Shown: in pieces, positions 8,274-17,400 of the stretch
Numbering within the stretch: position 1 is the stretch's first letter
Layout of the letters: each line of letters begins with the position of its first letter
Assembly (NCBI GenBank): GCA_030649945.1
Contig: JAUSFE010000032.1
Coordinates: 107,370 to 171,369 of the forward strand
Origin: Dehalococcoidia bacterium
Lineage (GTDB): Bacteria > Chloroflexota > Dehalococcoidia > SM23-28-2 > RBG-16-64-32
DNA length: 64,000 bases
Reading direction: 5' to 3'
Notes under the pieces: model-generated
Told to the model about the DNA's origin: nothing
What the model saw: the letters and a program-made list of their open reading frames with translations, nothing else
The model's database searches: none
Translations under genes and position numbers: made by a program

Positions 8274-8579
8274 ATGAACACCATCCTGGCGCAGTTCAGG
8301 ATCATCCCCGGCAAGGAGGCGGAGGCGGAGGAGGCCATGAAGACGATGGCCGCATCCGTAGAGTCGAAGGAGTCCGGCGCGCGCACCTACATCTTCCACC
8401 GCAACCTCAAGGACCCGCTGGCGGTCAGCGTCTGGGAGATCTACGCGGACGATGCGGCCTCCGCCGCCCACCGCGCCACGGAATACATGGCGGCCTTCCG
8501 CACCTATTTCGGCCCGCTCTTCGACCCGGAGACCGTGAAGATCGAGCGGCTGGAGCGGATCGCCGGCTTTTCCCGCTAG
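8274..8579 (+). CDS. ABM domain protein 2
   Basis: A paralogue of the gene just upstream (101 residues): MNTILAQFRIIPGKEAEAEEAMKTMAASVESKESGARTYIFHRNLKDPLAVSVWEIYADDAASAAHRATEYM. The ABM core histidine region (AAHRATEYM) aligns with DAHRKTAHM of the first copy. AGAGGAG before the ATG sets the start. Its stop overlaps by four bases the stop of the convergent transporter gene, so there is no room for a separate terminator. Confidence 0.85.
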   Translation: MNTILAQFRIIPGKEAEAEEAMKTMAASVESKESGARTYIFHRNLKDPLAVSVWEIYADDAASAAHRATEYMAAFRTYFGPLFDPETVKIERLERIAGFSR

Positions 8580-9607
8580 GGGTCTACCGGCTCGCCGCGG
8601 GCGGGCGCTTCCCGCACGGCGCCCGGCCGGCTGCGCAGCTCCCAGAAGGTCTCCCGCACCTCGGGCAGCGCTCGGCTGATCGCCTGATCGATGCGCTCCA
8701 TCAGGCCCTCGATCTCCGCAGTGGTCAGATCGCGGCGGACCTCGATCTCCCCGGTGACGAGGACGCTGTGCGAGCCCAGTTGCATGGAGAGGAGGCGCAC
8801 CACGTGGTCCACCTCCGGGAAGGAGGCGAGGATGCGGTGGAGCTCCCGCCGCGTCTCGTCCGCGGCGGCGGCGCCCAGGAGCAGGTGGCGCGACTGCAGG
8901 CCCAGCATCAGGGAGACGCCCGCGAGGACGCAGCCGATGCCGATGGACGCGACGGCGTCCCAGATTTCGTTGCCGGTGAGCTCTGAGACGCCCAGGCCGG
9001 TGGCGGCCAGAGCCAGGCCGGTGAGGGCGGCGCTGTCCTCGAAGAACACGGTCTTCGTCGTCACGTCCGGGGACTTCTGGATAGCGTGCAAGAGGCTCCA
9101 GCCCCGGCGGCGGGCGCCCGCCCGAAGGCTGCGGACGGCCACGGCGAACGAGGCCGACTCGAAGAGGGCCGCCATGCCCAGGACGGAGAAGGCGATGATC
9201 AGGTCCGCAGGGCTGCGCTCATGCACGTCGTTCTGGATGGCGGTGCGGATGCCTTCGTAGAAGGAGAAGGCCGCGCCGGCGACGAAAATGAAGATGGCGG
9301 CGAGGAAGGACCAGAAGAAGGCCTCCTTCCCGTAGCCGTGGGGATGCGATTCGTCGGCCATGGTGTGGGAGAGGTTGATGCCGAGGAGGAGGAAGACCTG
9401 GTTGACGGTATCCGCGATGGAGTGGCCGGCCTCCGCCAGCATGGCCGCGCTGCCGGTGAGCACGCCCGCCACCAGCTTGCCCACGGCGATGGCGAAGTTT
9501 GCCGCCATCGCCGCGAGGACGGCGGCCTTGCTCTCGCCCTCCTCGTGCCCGGCGGCAGCCAGGCTGCTGGGGGCAGCGCGGCCGGAGTCGGGTGGGAGGG
9601 TGGTCAC
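8576..9607 (-). CDS. Cation diffusion facilitator family transporter
   Basis: CDF proteins export divalent metals (Zn, Mn, Co, Fe) in exchange for protons. The 343-residue product has about six membrane helices. TM2 carries AEAGHSIADTVNQ with the family HSxxD metal-site pattern, DESHPHGYGKEAFFWSF follows TM2, and ESASFAVAVRSLRAG lies in TM4. A second metal-site half, FFEDSAALTGLALAA, is in TM5. The C-terminal cytoplasmic domain (HRILASFPEVDHVVRLLSMQLGSHSVLVTGEIEV) is the usual metal-binding ferredoxin-like module. The substrate metal cannot be predicted. Confidence 0.93.
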   Translation of the reverse strand: MTTLPPDSGRAAPSSLAAAGHEEGESKAAVLAAMAANFAIAVGKLVAGVLTGSAAMLAEAGHSIADTVNQVFLLLGINLSHTMADESHPHGYGKEAFFWSFLAAIFIFVAGAAFSFYEGIRTAIQNDVHERSPADLIIAFSVLGMAALFESASFAVAVRSLRAGARRRGWSLLHAIQKSPDVTTKTVFFEDSAALTGLALAATGLGVSELTGNEIWDAVASIGIGCVLAGVSLMLGLQSRHLLLGAAAADETRRELHRILASFPEVDHVVRLLSMQLGSHSVLVTGEIEVRRDLTTAEIEGLMERIDQAISRALPEVRETFWELRSRPGAVREAPARGEPVDP

Positions 9608-9643
9608 GGGGTTACATTAGCATGGCGAGCCGGACGCCGGCAG

Positions 9644-10345
9644 CTAAGGGCCGGCTGGCACGCCCAGGCTGCGCCCAAGGTCCTGCGTGAACTGGCGCCA
9701 CTCCTCCGGGTCCGCCCAGCCCTCGTAGCCGCTGTACGAGGCCAGAGGCAGCTTCTCCTCCTCCGGGCCGGCGACGCCCCAGACCGTAAACGTCTCCAGC
9801 GGCCCTTTGACCTCGTATCCCAGCTCCAGGCGGCGGAGGTCCGTGGTCCGCAGCTGCCGGCGCGACCTGCCGAACGGGCGCTTCGACAGGGTGATCGTGA
9901 TCTCGCCTGCCGCCGTGTCCAGGGCCACCTCCGTGCGGCCGGAGCGGGTGACCAGCCGGCCCATGGCGTCGCGCGCGGGGAGGTTGCCGCCGCGCCGCCC
10001 GTCCGGCGCCCCGGCCTCGGTTACGGGCAGGCCGTAAGCGCCGGCGATGGCCCCGGCCAGCTTGCGGGCGCATTCGCGGTCGTCTTCGTTGACGGTGAGG
10101 TTGCCGCCGCTCTCGTACTCGGCGACGACGCGCGAGAGGCGCGTGGGCATGACTTCGCCGGTGTGGCTCTGCATGGGCGGCTGCGACCAGCGGTACCAGG
10201 TGACGGAGCGCACCGGCGGCAGGCGCTCCACGGTCGCGGGCTCGTCCTCCCCGCGCTTGCCCTTGCGGGCATAGTGGCGCAACTCCCGCAGCACCGGGTC
10301 CCAGACCCAGCGGCCGCAGAGGAAGTCGCCCTCTTCGGGAGGCAT
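9644..10345 (-). CDS. Hypothetical protein, no recognised family
   Basis: The start MPPEEGDFLCGRWVWDP was chosen because the frame upstream is low-complexity (Pro/Ser/Thr) and overlaps the preceding gene. The 233-residue product has no signal peptide or membrane helix. It contains EMPTRLSRVVAEYESGG-like charged stretches and beta-rich segments (TEVALDTAAGEITITLSKRPFGRSRRQLRT). The C-terminus looks soluble and Trp/Glu-rich (SGYEGWADPEEWRQFTQDLG). It follows an ABM-like gene by seven bases on the same strand, so they are likely co-transcribed. I cannot assign a function. Confidence 0.65.
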   Translation of the reverse strand: MPPEEGDFLCGRWVWDPVLRELRHYARKGKRGEDEPATVERLPPVRSVTWYRWSQPPMQSHTGEVMPTRLSRVVAEYESGGNLTVNEDDRECARKLAGAIAGAYGLPVTEAGAPDGRRGGNLPARDAMGRLVTRSGRTEVALDTAAGEITITLSKRPFGRSRRQLRTTDLRRLELGYEVKGPLETFTVWGVAGPEEEKLPLASYSGYEGWADPEEWRQFTQDLGRSLGVPAGP

Positions 10346-10352
10346 AAGGGGC

Positions 10353-10670
10353 TTAGCCCGCGACCTCGAAGTTCTTGCGCACCCAGGCGCCGTCGGGGTG
10401 AGGGGCCGTGGGGATGGCGGCGTCCTCGATGGTGGCGGCGGTGGCTGCGGCGCCGCCCCGGACGTAGCGGCGGCAGTCGTCAAGGCTCTGCCAGGTGGTG
10501 ATCTGCGCCATCGCGCCTTCCTCGTCCGGGCTCCAGAGGTACTGCAACGAGACGAAGCCCGGCTCCGCCTCCACCACTTGCCGCACCTTCGGCAGCACCG
10601 CCTGGAGCGCGGACTCCCAACCGGCGCGGTCCTTGACGCGCGTCTTGCGTACGAGGATAGAGATGACCAT
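10353..10670 (-). CDS. ABM-like domain protein 3
   Basis: The 105-residue product begins MVISILVRKTRVKDRAGWESALQAVLPKVRQVVEAEPGFVSLQYLWSPDEEGAMAQITTWQSLDDCRRYV. This is the dimeric alpha/beta barrel pattern: strand, helix, 'PGFVSLQ', strand, then TTWQSLDDC. It is more diverged than the pair at 7.9-8.6 kb and may be a stress-response barrel rather than a true monooxygenase. It is immediately upstream of the unknown gene ending at 9644. Confidence 0.75.
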   Translation of the reverse strand: MVISILVRKTRVKDRAGWESALQAVLPKVRQVVEAEPGFVSLQYLWSPDEEGAMAQITTWQSLDDCRRYVRGGAAATAATIEDAAIPTAPHPDGAWVRKNFEVAG

Positions 10671-10736
10671 CGGCGCCCCCCTTCTGCTGTCCGGATGGTA
10701 ACGCCGATGGTCTGCGCGGTCGAGAGGCGGTGTAGC

Positions 10737-10754
10737 GGAAGGCTTCAGCCTTCC
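10737..10754. repeat. 18-base palindrome forming the 3' end of a gene
   Basis: GGAAGGCTTCAGCCTTCC, the reverse-complement form of the unit at 27382-27399. The TGA of the PPOX-like gene is formed by the repeat itself, so its last residues (PPVEG) are repeat-encoded. Confidence 0.8.
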
Positions 10755-11224
10755 ACGGGGGGATGGGCCGCCTGGCCGGCCCGCCAGTTCCTGGCGACGC
10801 GCCTGATCTCGGGCGTGCCCAGGCCCTGCCAGACGGCCCAGTGCACGCGCTGGACCATGAACTCGAAGGCGACATCGTTGCGGCTGGTCATGTCGATCTT
10901 CCGCGCCTCGATGGCGGCCTGCATGCGCGTCGCCCAGTCGTCGGCAACGACAGCGCTGCCGATGATCATGAACTCCTCGTCATCCTCGCCCAGCATCGCG
11001 TGGATGGCGCAGCGCGGGTCGCGGAGCAGGTTGTGGTACTTCACGGTGTGCTTGGCGATGAAGGCGAGCAGACGTCCGCCTCCGATCAGCGGCGTGAAGG
11101 GATGGAGGCGCGGCGAGTTATCTCTCGCGGTCGTGGCGATGTAAGCGACGCCGACTCCGAGCCGCCGCGCGCCGCGTTCGGCGAGGTCGGGTGCGGCGCC
11201 GGCGAACTCGGCCCAGGTCGCCAC
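10745..11224 (-). CDS. Pyridoxamine 5'-phosphate oxidase-like FMN/F420-binding protein
   Basis: The 159-residue protein has the split-barrel flavin-binding pattern: MATWAEFAGAAPDLAERGARRL, then VAYIATTARDNSPRLHPFTPLIGGGRLLAFIAKHTVKYHNLLRDPRCAIHAM. The steps 'P R ... P ... G ... K ... NL..DPR' are typical. Members use FMN, F420 or heme; the cofactor cannot be fixed here. Its start shares a base with the stop of the SDR gene upstream, so they are coupled. The stop codon comes from a dispersed palindrome. Confidence 0.82.
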   Translation of the reverse strand: MATWAEFAGAAPDLAERGARRLGVGVAYIATTARDNSPRLHPFTPLIGGGRLLAFIAKHTVKYHNLLRDPRCAIHAMLGEDDEEFMIIGSAVVADDWATRMQAAIEARKIDMTSRNDVAFEFMVQRVHWAVWQGLGTPEIRRVARNWRAGQAAHPPVEG

Positions 11225-12024
11225 TACTGGAGCCGCTCGGCGAGGCTAAAGAAGTCTGTGTTGACCGGGATGAGCCAGCGGCTGTCGCGTTCATCGCAGA
11301 GCATGACCCGGCCAGCCAGCGAATCGTCCCGCAGGAGGTGCATGACGGCATCCGCGATGTCTTCGGGGCGAGCCATGTCCTCGATTGAGGGGCAGAACCA
11401 GGCCGCGCGTTGCTCCTCACTTAACTGCGGGACGAACGCGCGCACTTTCTCTGTCGCGACCCAGTTGGGTGCGATGCAGTTGACGCGTATGTTCAGCCGT
11501 TGCTTCAGCGGAGCCAAAGTCGCCGTGAGCCGCATGATGCCCGCCTTGGCGGCCGCGTACTCAGGCGAGTCGTGCGGGTAGAAGCCGACGCCGGCCATCG
11601 ACGAGAGGTTGACGATCGCGCCGCCTCCGCGCTCGCTCATCGGCTTGATCGCCTGCTGGGTCGCGGCCATCACGCCGACGAGGCAGACCTCAAGGGTCCG
11701 CCGCCAGCGGTCCGGACTCGCGTACGGATAGAAGGGCGGCTCGATCTCGTTAGCCGCGTTGTTCACGAGGATGTCCAGTCCGCCGAACGTCTCCTCGGCG
11801 AAGGCGATCATGCGGACAACGTCGTTCTCCTGGACGACGTCCGCGTGCACGTACGCCGCCTTGCCGCCGGCCTCCTCGATCATGGCGACGGTCTCCCGGC
11901 CGTGCTCGTCGTGGATGTCGTCTACGATGACGGTGGCGCCGGCGGCGGCCAGCGTGCGGGCGATGCCGCGGCCGATGCCGTACCCGGCGCCGGTGACGAG
12001 CGCTACCTTGCCGCGGGGGTCCAT
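11224..12024 (-). CDS. Short-chain dehydrogenase/reductase (SDR)
   Basis: A classical SDR of 266 residues. It has the TGxxxGxG dinucleotide site (VTGAGYGIGRGIARTLAAAG), NNAA motif (ILVNNAANEIEPP), catalytic serine region (GAIVNLSSMAGVG) and YxxxK (SPEYAAAKAGIMRLTATLA). An Asp at the end of beta-2 (VIVDDIHDE) suggests NAD rather than NADP. The substrate is unknown. It sits between a VOC-family gene and the PPOX-like gene in one minus-strand run. Confidence 0.93.
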   Translation of the reverse strand: MDPRGKVALVTGAGYGIGRGIARTLAAAGATVIVDDIHDEHGRETVAMIEEAGGKAAYVHADVVQENDVVRMIAFAEETFGGLDILVNNAANEIEPPFYPYASPDRWRRTLEVCLVGVMAATQQAIKPMSERGGGAIVNLSSMAGVGFYPHDSPEYAAAKAGIMRLTATLAPLKQRLNIRVNCIAPNWVATEKVRAFVPQLSEEQRAAWFCPSIEDMARPEDIADAVMHLLRDDSLAGRVMLCDERDSRWLIPVNTDFFSLAERLQ

Positions 12025-12042
12025 GATGCGGCCTTCCAGGCC

Positions 12043-12426
12043 CTACGCCTGCGCCGGCTGCTTGGCCGGCACGGGCGCGGTGAACACCAGCCGGTAGCCG
12101 CTGGGGTCGGTCACCGTGGCCTCGCGCTGGCCGTACCACTGGTCTACGGGGCCCTGGACCATCGCCCCGCGCGAGCGCAGGGCGGCCGCGGTCTCTTCAA
12201 TGTCCTCCACCGCCAGGTAGAAGACGACGCCGTAGGGAGAGCGCGGCTCGGCAGGCTTTTCGAACATGAACGTGGCGTTGCCCTGCTCCACCAGCGCCCA
12301 TTCCGCCGCCTGGGAGCTGTCCTCGGGAACGCGATGGGCAAGCCGGAAGCCCAGGACTTCCGTGTAGAAGCGCACCGCCTCGTCCACGTCTCGCGCGAAT
12401 AGCTCCGGTGTGTTCCGCTGGATCAT
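12043..12426 (-). CDS. VOC (glyoxalase/dioxygenase-like) family protein
   Basis: The 127-residue product shows the vicinal oxygen chelate layout: NTPELFARDVDEAVRFYTEVLGFRLAHRVPED, WALVEQGNATFMFEKP, then YLAVEDIEETAAALRSRGAMVQGPV and the C-terminal VTDPSGYRLVFTAP. It is a single-module member that would act as a dimer. Enzymatic activity cannot be predicted. It heads the VOC-SDR-PPOX run. Confidence 0.88.
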   Translation of the reverse strand: MIQRNTPELFARDVDEAVRFYTEVLGFRLAHRVPEDSSQAAEWALVEQGNATFMFEKPAEPRSPYGVVFYLAVEDIEETAAALRSRGAMVQGPVDQWYGQREATVTDPSGYRLVFTAPVPAKQPAQA

Positions 12427-12500
12427 GGGATACCTCCTCTGTGGTGATGAGAGCAGGGTAACGGGCGTCTCTGACAGCGGGTTGTCAGTGGTGGCAGAGC

Positions 12501-12533
12501 CTACCCGCAGCGGTTATACCCGCAGCTGCGGCT
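12501..12533 (-). pseudogene. Detached 3' end of a class II RNR gene
   Basis: Reading leftward, this encodes RSCGYNRCG and a stop, the same nine C-terminal residues as the intact RNR ending at 14468. Three codons differ only synonymously (AGC/TCG for Ser, AAC/AAT for Asn) or in the stop (TAG/TAA). The copy therefore descends from a functional RNR gene and is not a recent copy of this one. It is joined in frame to a broken cupin gene and lies at the far side of the ImmA/DUF4411 island. Confidence 0.75.
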
Positions 12534-12545
12534 GATCGGCGCGGC

Positions 12546-12706
12546 GTCGTGAGTGTGCAAGTACGTGCGCGCCCCCGGACTGAACCGGACGACGACGATG
12601 TCGAGCCCCTGGTCTGGGGTCACGACTGGCTGGACGCGGACCCGGCCGACGACGTATTCGCTGCCGCCGTCAATGGTGGCTTCGGGGATACGGGGTGGAC
12701 TTTCAT
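12546..12706 (-). pseudogene. Truncated, frameshifted cupin gene
   Basis: From the ATG at 12704-12706 the frame reads MKVHPVS. An extra C in a run of four then shifts it, and the continuing homology reads EATIDGGSEYVVGRVRVQPV, then GLDIVVVRFSPGARTYLHTHD. This matches the intact cupin at 6965 (MKVHHVS...GLDIVVVRFSPGSRTYLHTH) up to the middle of motif 1. There it stops and runs into the RNR 3' remnant, so the second half, including the rest of the metal site, is missing. Confidence 0.8.
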
Positions 12707-12755
12707 AACTGCACGGGGCAGCAACAAGACAACAACCTGCCGTGTTGGTAGCCGA

Positions 12756-13280
12756 CTAAGGAATCCATCCCTGGGCCATAGCGAGGCCGCGAAGACTCGT
12801 CCAGGGGATGCCGAGGTCGTCGCAGATATCCGGAATCGGGGGACCTCTCCGTGGGTGAGTTCTCCGGATGGCCAACGGGAGTTCTTCAGTAATGATCGTG
12901 AAACCGTATTGTTGGGCGGAAACGATAAGCCACGGATCAGCGGGGTCGCGCGCCGGGTCACGAGGAATCATCCGGGGGTAGGACGCCAAGAGGCGCTGAT
13001 AGCGGCGCCGTAACTCATTGTTCGTTCTCGGCATCCTGCATCCGGCAAAGGCGGAAAGTCTTTCCAGACCCGCCGGGTCCCAGCGTGATAGTTCCTCCCT
13101 GACCTGCTTGACCAGCCGAAGTTGGCCATCGTCCGCCAGCCGTTCGAGGCCCTTCCAGATTTTCACACGCTCGTCCCGACTGTATGCGGTCGGAAGGGGA
13201 GGCGGTCTATCTAGGCCGTCAAGGCGCACCAAGCTAGATGTGTCGAGCGCGAAGATTGACCACAGGGGAGCCTGGGTCAT
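12756..13280 (-). CDS. DUF4411 PIN-like protein (probable toxin)
   Basis: The 174-residue protein has a PIN-like arrangement: FALDTSSLVRLDG (first acidic residue), WKGLERLADDGQLRLVKQVREELSRW, then DPADPWLIVSAQQYGFTIITEE and IPDICDDLGIPWTSLRG. Acidic residues at the expected metal positions remain (D13, E in VREEL, D in DPADPW, D in PDICDD). DUF4411 proteins commonly pair with an XRE/ImmA partner, as here, with a four-base overlap. Probable role: toxin nuclease of a two-gene module. Its base composition is visibly less GC-rich than its neighbours. Confidence 0.82.
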   Translation of the reverse strand: MTQAPLWSIFALDTSSLVRLDGLDRPPPLPTAYSRDERVKIWKGLERLADDGQLRLVKQVREELSRWDPAGLERLSAFAGCRMPRTNNELRRRYQRLLASYPRMIPRDPARDPADPWLIVSAQQYGFTIITEELPLAIRRTHPRRGPPIPDICDDLGIPWTSLRGLAMAQGWIP

Positions 13281-14464
13281 GCGCTCCGGCGATTACGTGT
13301 CGCACGAGCACGCTCTTGGAAATCCGCCAACTGATCTGGGCGCAATTGCAGAATATCTGCTGCATCGCCCGCATCGATGACAGCCCCCCTCCATGCGTCG
13401 AGCACTACGAAGGCTAGTCCAGTCCCGACTTCCGATAGCCGCTGCACTTCGGGCCGAATGCGGACCGGCTTCTGACCGTCCGGTCGCTTCTTCTTTGCCT
13501 TCCTGTCCAGGTTCCGCAATTCACTAATATTCGCGTCATAGAAATCGGACAGCTTGAGTTCTTTGAGTCGGCGAGCCATAACGTAAGGGCTAACACGAAA
13601 CTTGCCAGCGAGGCGACGGACGTTGTTGAGGGTCCAGTCGCTGCGTCCAACACGCGGGAACATGAGCCGGACGGCTTCGCTGAGGTCGCTGCTGGGTACC
13701 AGGAAGTTCGCGGAGAAGGTGTTACACCAACGCTCAACTTGCCCCCTCAGCGTCTGGGACGGCTCTGTGATGCAGATCCCAGCCTTCCGGAGGAGCAGAT
13801 GTGCGTATTCGTGGAAGAGTGTGAAGTTTCTGGCGCTTACCGAATCGTCGCTGTTTACAACGATGACCGGCAATAGGTCATCGTTCCACAACGAGAGACC
13901 CCGGCAATCCTCCCAGGGCATCTTCTTAAGGAGGGCAGTTACTCCAAATGCCTGCACGACCCCTCTCCACTGCTCGAAGGCTTCGCGGGGCTCCCAGGAT
14001 GCTTGCTTGCCCGTGCTGACACTCAATCGATAGCGTTCTCCCTTGGCCAACTCTGCTGGGTCATCGGCAAGGTTCGCTTGAGGCAATCTGGGCAAGGGAA
14101 TTACTTCCGGTTCTTCTCTTGCCAATTCAGAGAGGTAGTCCTGGACGCGTCTCGCGTCCCGGATGACGGATAGCGTTTCCCTGCTGATTGTCGTCGGTGC
14201 CGACCCCGGCGTCCTGTAGTCGTGGGGAATGGTAGGAGTATCAGGGGGTTCGGGGAGTAGCAGGACCGACTCGACCTGCTGGTAGACGGCGAGCATCTTG
14301 CGGAAGACAGGGGGAGTTAATTCTGGATCCCCTCGTTCAATGGCAGCTAATGTCCCCGCTGATATGCTGAGCAGCGCGGCCGCCTCTCGTATTGAGTAGC
14401 GGCTTTGCTCGCGCGCCCACTTCAGGACGATGGGCTTGGCAGGAATGGTCGACTGTACTGGCAT
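13277..14464 (-). CDS. XRE-type HTH and ImmA/IrrE metallopeptidase fusion (probable antitoxin)
   Basis: The 395-residue product has an N-terminal helix-turn-helix (residues 15-60: WAREQSRYSIREAAALLSISAGTLAAIERGDPELTP). It also has an ImmA/IrrE zinc peptidase domain with the HExxH motif in ARNFTLFHEYAHLLLRKAGIC. After it come CNTFSANFLVPSSDL and a C-terminal helical region. Such fusions act as antitoxins or regulators for DUF4411 partners. The ATG lies three bases after the RNR stop codon, so expression may be coupled to RNR translation. Lower GC than flanking genes suggests acquisition. Confidence 0.88.
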   Translation of the reverse strand: MPVQSTIPAKPIVLKWAREQSRYSIREAAALLSISAGTLAAIERGDPELTPPVFRKMLAVYQQVESVLLLPEPPDTPTIPHDYRTPGSAPTTISRETLSVIRDARRVQDYLSELAREEPEVIPLPRLPQANLADDPAELAKGERYRLSVSTGKQASWEPREAFEQWRGVVQAFGVTALLKKMPWEDCRGLSLWNDDLLPVIVVNSDDSVSARNFTLFHEYAHLLLRKAGICITEPSQTLRGQVERWCNTFSANFLVPSSDLSEAVRLMFPRVGRSDWTLNNVRRLAGKFRVSPYVMARRLKELKLSDFYDANISELRNLDRKAKKKRPDGQKPVRIRPEVQRLSEVGTGLAFVVLDAWRGAVIDAGDAADILQLRPDQLADFQERARATRNRRSA

Positions 14465-14467
14465 GAG

Positions 14468-17400
14468 TTACCCGCAGCGATTATACCCGCACGAGCGGCA
14501 GACCAGGCACCCCTCCTGGTACGCCAGCAGCGCGCCGCACTCCGGGCAGCCCATGCCCGTGGGCTCGCCCGTACGGGCGCCCGTCTGGGCGCCGGCGTGG
14601 GCGGACGCGTCGCTCAGGTGATAGGAGGCGTCGGCGCGGGCGGCCTCCGGCGCGAACTTCAGCTCCAGCCAGCGGAAGATGTAGTCCACGAGGCTCGTGG
14701 CCCACGGGACCTGCGGGTTGTTGGTGCGGCCGTAGGGCTGAAAGCGCGTGTTCTTCAGCTTGGCGGCGAGGTCCGCGATGGCGACGCCGTACTGCAGGGT
14801 GACGGAGGTGAGCACGGCCACGGCGTCCATGAGGCCGGAAACGGTCGAGCCTTCCTTGTTGATCTTGACGAAGATCTCGCCCGGGCGGCCGTCGTCGTAG
14901 AGGCCCACCGTGATGTAGCCCTCCTGGTCGGCGACCTGGAACTTGTGCGTGATGGAGCGGCGCTCGCCCGCCAGGTGCTCGCGGTAGGGCTTCGGGCGGC
15001 CCAGGCCGGCGATGGCGGCCTCGATCCCGCCGGCGATCTCGGCCAGGGCCGGCGCTGTCTCCTGCTCCGGCCCCTTCATGTTTACCGTGGTGTGCGAGAG
15101 GACGGAGTAGTCGCGGGAGCCCTCGCGGTAGATGGTGATGCCCTTGCAGCCCTCCCGGTGCGCGAGCCAGAAGGCCTGGGCGACGTCGCTCTCGGCTGCG
15201 GCGTAAGGGAAGTTGATGGTCTTGGAGACGGCGTTGTCCGTGTGGCGCTGGAAGGCGGCCTGCATGCGCACGTGCCACTCGGGCGCGATCTCGTGCGCGG
15301 TTACGAAAAGGCGCTGCGCCCAGTCCGGAACATCGTTGCGTTCACGCAGGCTGCCGCCGGCGGCCAGGTAGTCCATGAGCTCCTCGCCGTAGAAGCCGCC
15401 GTCCTGCGCCACCTGCAGGAAGTATTTGTTCACCTCTCGCAGCGTTGTCAGCTTTGAGGGCTCTTTCGGGTCCAGGTAGTGCCGGCGGGTGTAGGCCAGG
15501 GCGAACACCGGCTCGATGCCGGAGGAGGCGTCGGCGATGATGGAGATGGTGCCTGTGGGCGCGACGGTGGTGCGCGTGGCGTTGCGGTGCGGAGACTCAG
15601 GGTCGTAGCGCGAGCCCTTCCAGGCGGGGAAGACGCCGCGCTCGCGGGCCAGGTCCAGGGAGGCGTCGTTGGCCTTCTCCTGGATGAAGCGCATGACCTC
15701 CTCGCCCAGGGCCAGCGCCTCCTCGCAGTCGTAAGGGATGCCGAGCTGCAGCAGGGCGTCGTGCCAGCCCATGACCCCCAGGCCGATCTTGCGCGTGAGC
15801 CTGGTGGCGTCGTCGATCTGTGGGACTGGATAGCGGTTCATGTCGATGACATCGTCCAGGAAGCGGACGCACTCCGGGATGATGGTGGCCAGGCGCTCCC
15901 AGTCCAGGCGGGGCTTCTCGCCGCCCGTCTTCACGAAGCGGGCCAGGTTGAGCGAGCCCAGGTTGCACGATTCGTAGGGGAGAAGCGGTTGCTCGCCGCA
16001 ATTGTGAACGTAGAGTCCGTTGGCATCGAAGGCGTTGATCCCCGGCACCTGGACGTCGAAGACCTCTTGGTCGCCGTCCGCCACAATCGCGCTGACAGTC
16101 GCAAGGAACCTTTCGCGGTTCAGCATGCGTTTGTAGCGGTTGAGAGCGGTTGTCAGCCGGGTGCGCTTGGCCGTGTCTTCGAAGTTGATGACCGCCTGGT
16201 ATCGGGCGAGGTTCTCGCCGGCGATCACGAGTTCGTGCTGCGCCTTGATCGCATAAAGCCGGTGTCCGCCCCTGCCATCGGGCAGCGGCCGCTTTCCCTC
16301 GAGGCGGCGGTTTCGGTAGATGCGGCTGGCAATGCCGAGCCGCAGCAGCATGCGCTGCACTGCCTGCAGCAGGCAAAGGTCGCTCTGGGCGAGGCGGATG
16401 CTGACGCCTTTGCCGTGGTGGCCCTGGACGGAGCCGTCGCAGTCGAAGAGGCCGCGCAGGAAGCCGCGGTAGAACTGCGAGGAGGCCTTTTCCAGGGCAG
16501 GAGAGATAGCCTTCCGGCCCGGCGTCATGCCCAGCGAGAGCGCAAGGTGCCTAACGGCGGCGAGCGAGAGACGCCACTCACGGCCGGGCACCGGCCGCCA
16601 GCCGAGGAAATCGCGGCGATGCGGAAGAGTGCGGGCGGCTGACTCGGCGGCCTGCATCATGCCCTCGGCACCCGCCGCCTGCGGCCAGGACGCGAGGACC
16701 GCCTTGTCCTCCTTCAGCGTACCGTCCCCCACGAGGAGGCCAATGAGATACCCTTCCTCCTCGCCGTACCGGCCCGGCCACTCCGGCCGGCAGCGGTGAT
16801 CGTGCAGCACGATGCGGTCGCCGGGCTTCAACTCCCGCGCGGCCACCCATTCTGTGCGCCGACTGTACCTGGTGAGATGGGCCGCGCGAGCGACAAGGTG
16901 GTCCGGCGTAAGCCGCAGGACGTGGCCCTCCCCGGTCTCCAGGCGGACGACTGTCCTTGTCCCCGTGGGGAAGAAGCCGGAATCGCCCGTGCTGAAGGCG
17001 ACGCCATCGACCACGAGGCGCTCTGGTTTCCCGAGAAGCTCGCATACCTGTCGCGGGCCGCCATCGGTGAGCACCCAGGTCTCGCCGGTGACGCAAGGAT
17101 TCGTAGCCTCGATCTCGCCCAGGTTCGGCGTGGGGTTGTCGCGGTTGATGCGGTCGATGAAGACGATGCCCGGGTCGCCGTTCTTCCAGGCGTTGGCGAC
17201 GATGAGCTGGAAGACTTCGCGCGCGCGCCGCCGGCCGGCTACGGAGCCGTCACGGGGGTTGATCAGCTCGTACTCCTCGTCGCGCTCGACGGCCTCCATG
17301 AAGCGCTCCGACAGGGCAACGGAGATGTTGAAGTTCTGGAGGGCGCGCATGTCCGCCTTCAGGCAGATGAACTCCTCGATGTCCGGGTGGGTGACGGCGA

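Larger units (their letters stand above)
12427..12755. other. Scar region without intact gene
   Basis: Apart from the RNR 3' remnant and the broken cupin, I see no gene. The 12707-12755 stretch holds short complementary segments around GCAGCAACAAGACAACAAC that could mark the downstream end of the ImmA/DUF4411 insertion. Confidence 0.6.
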
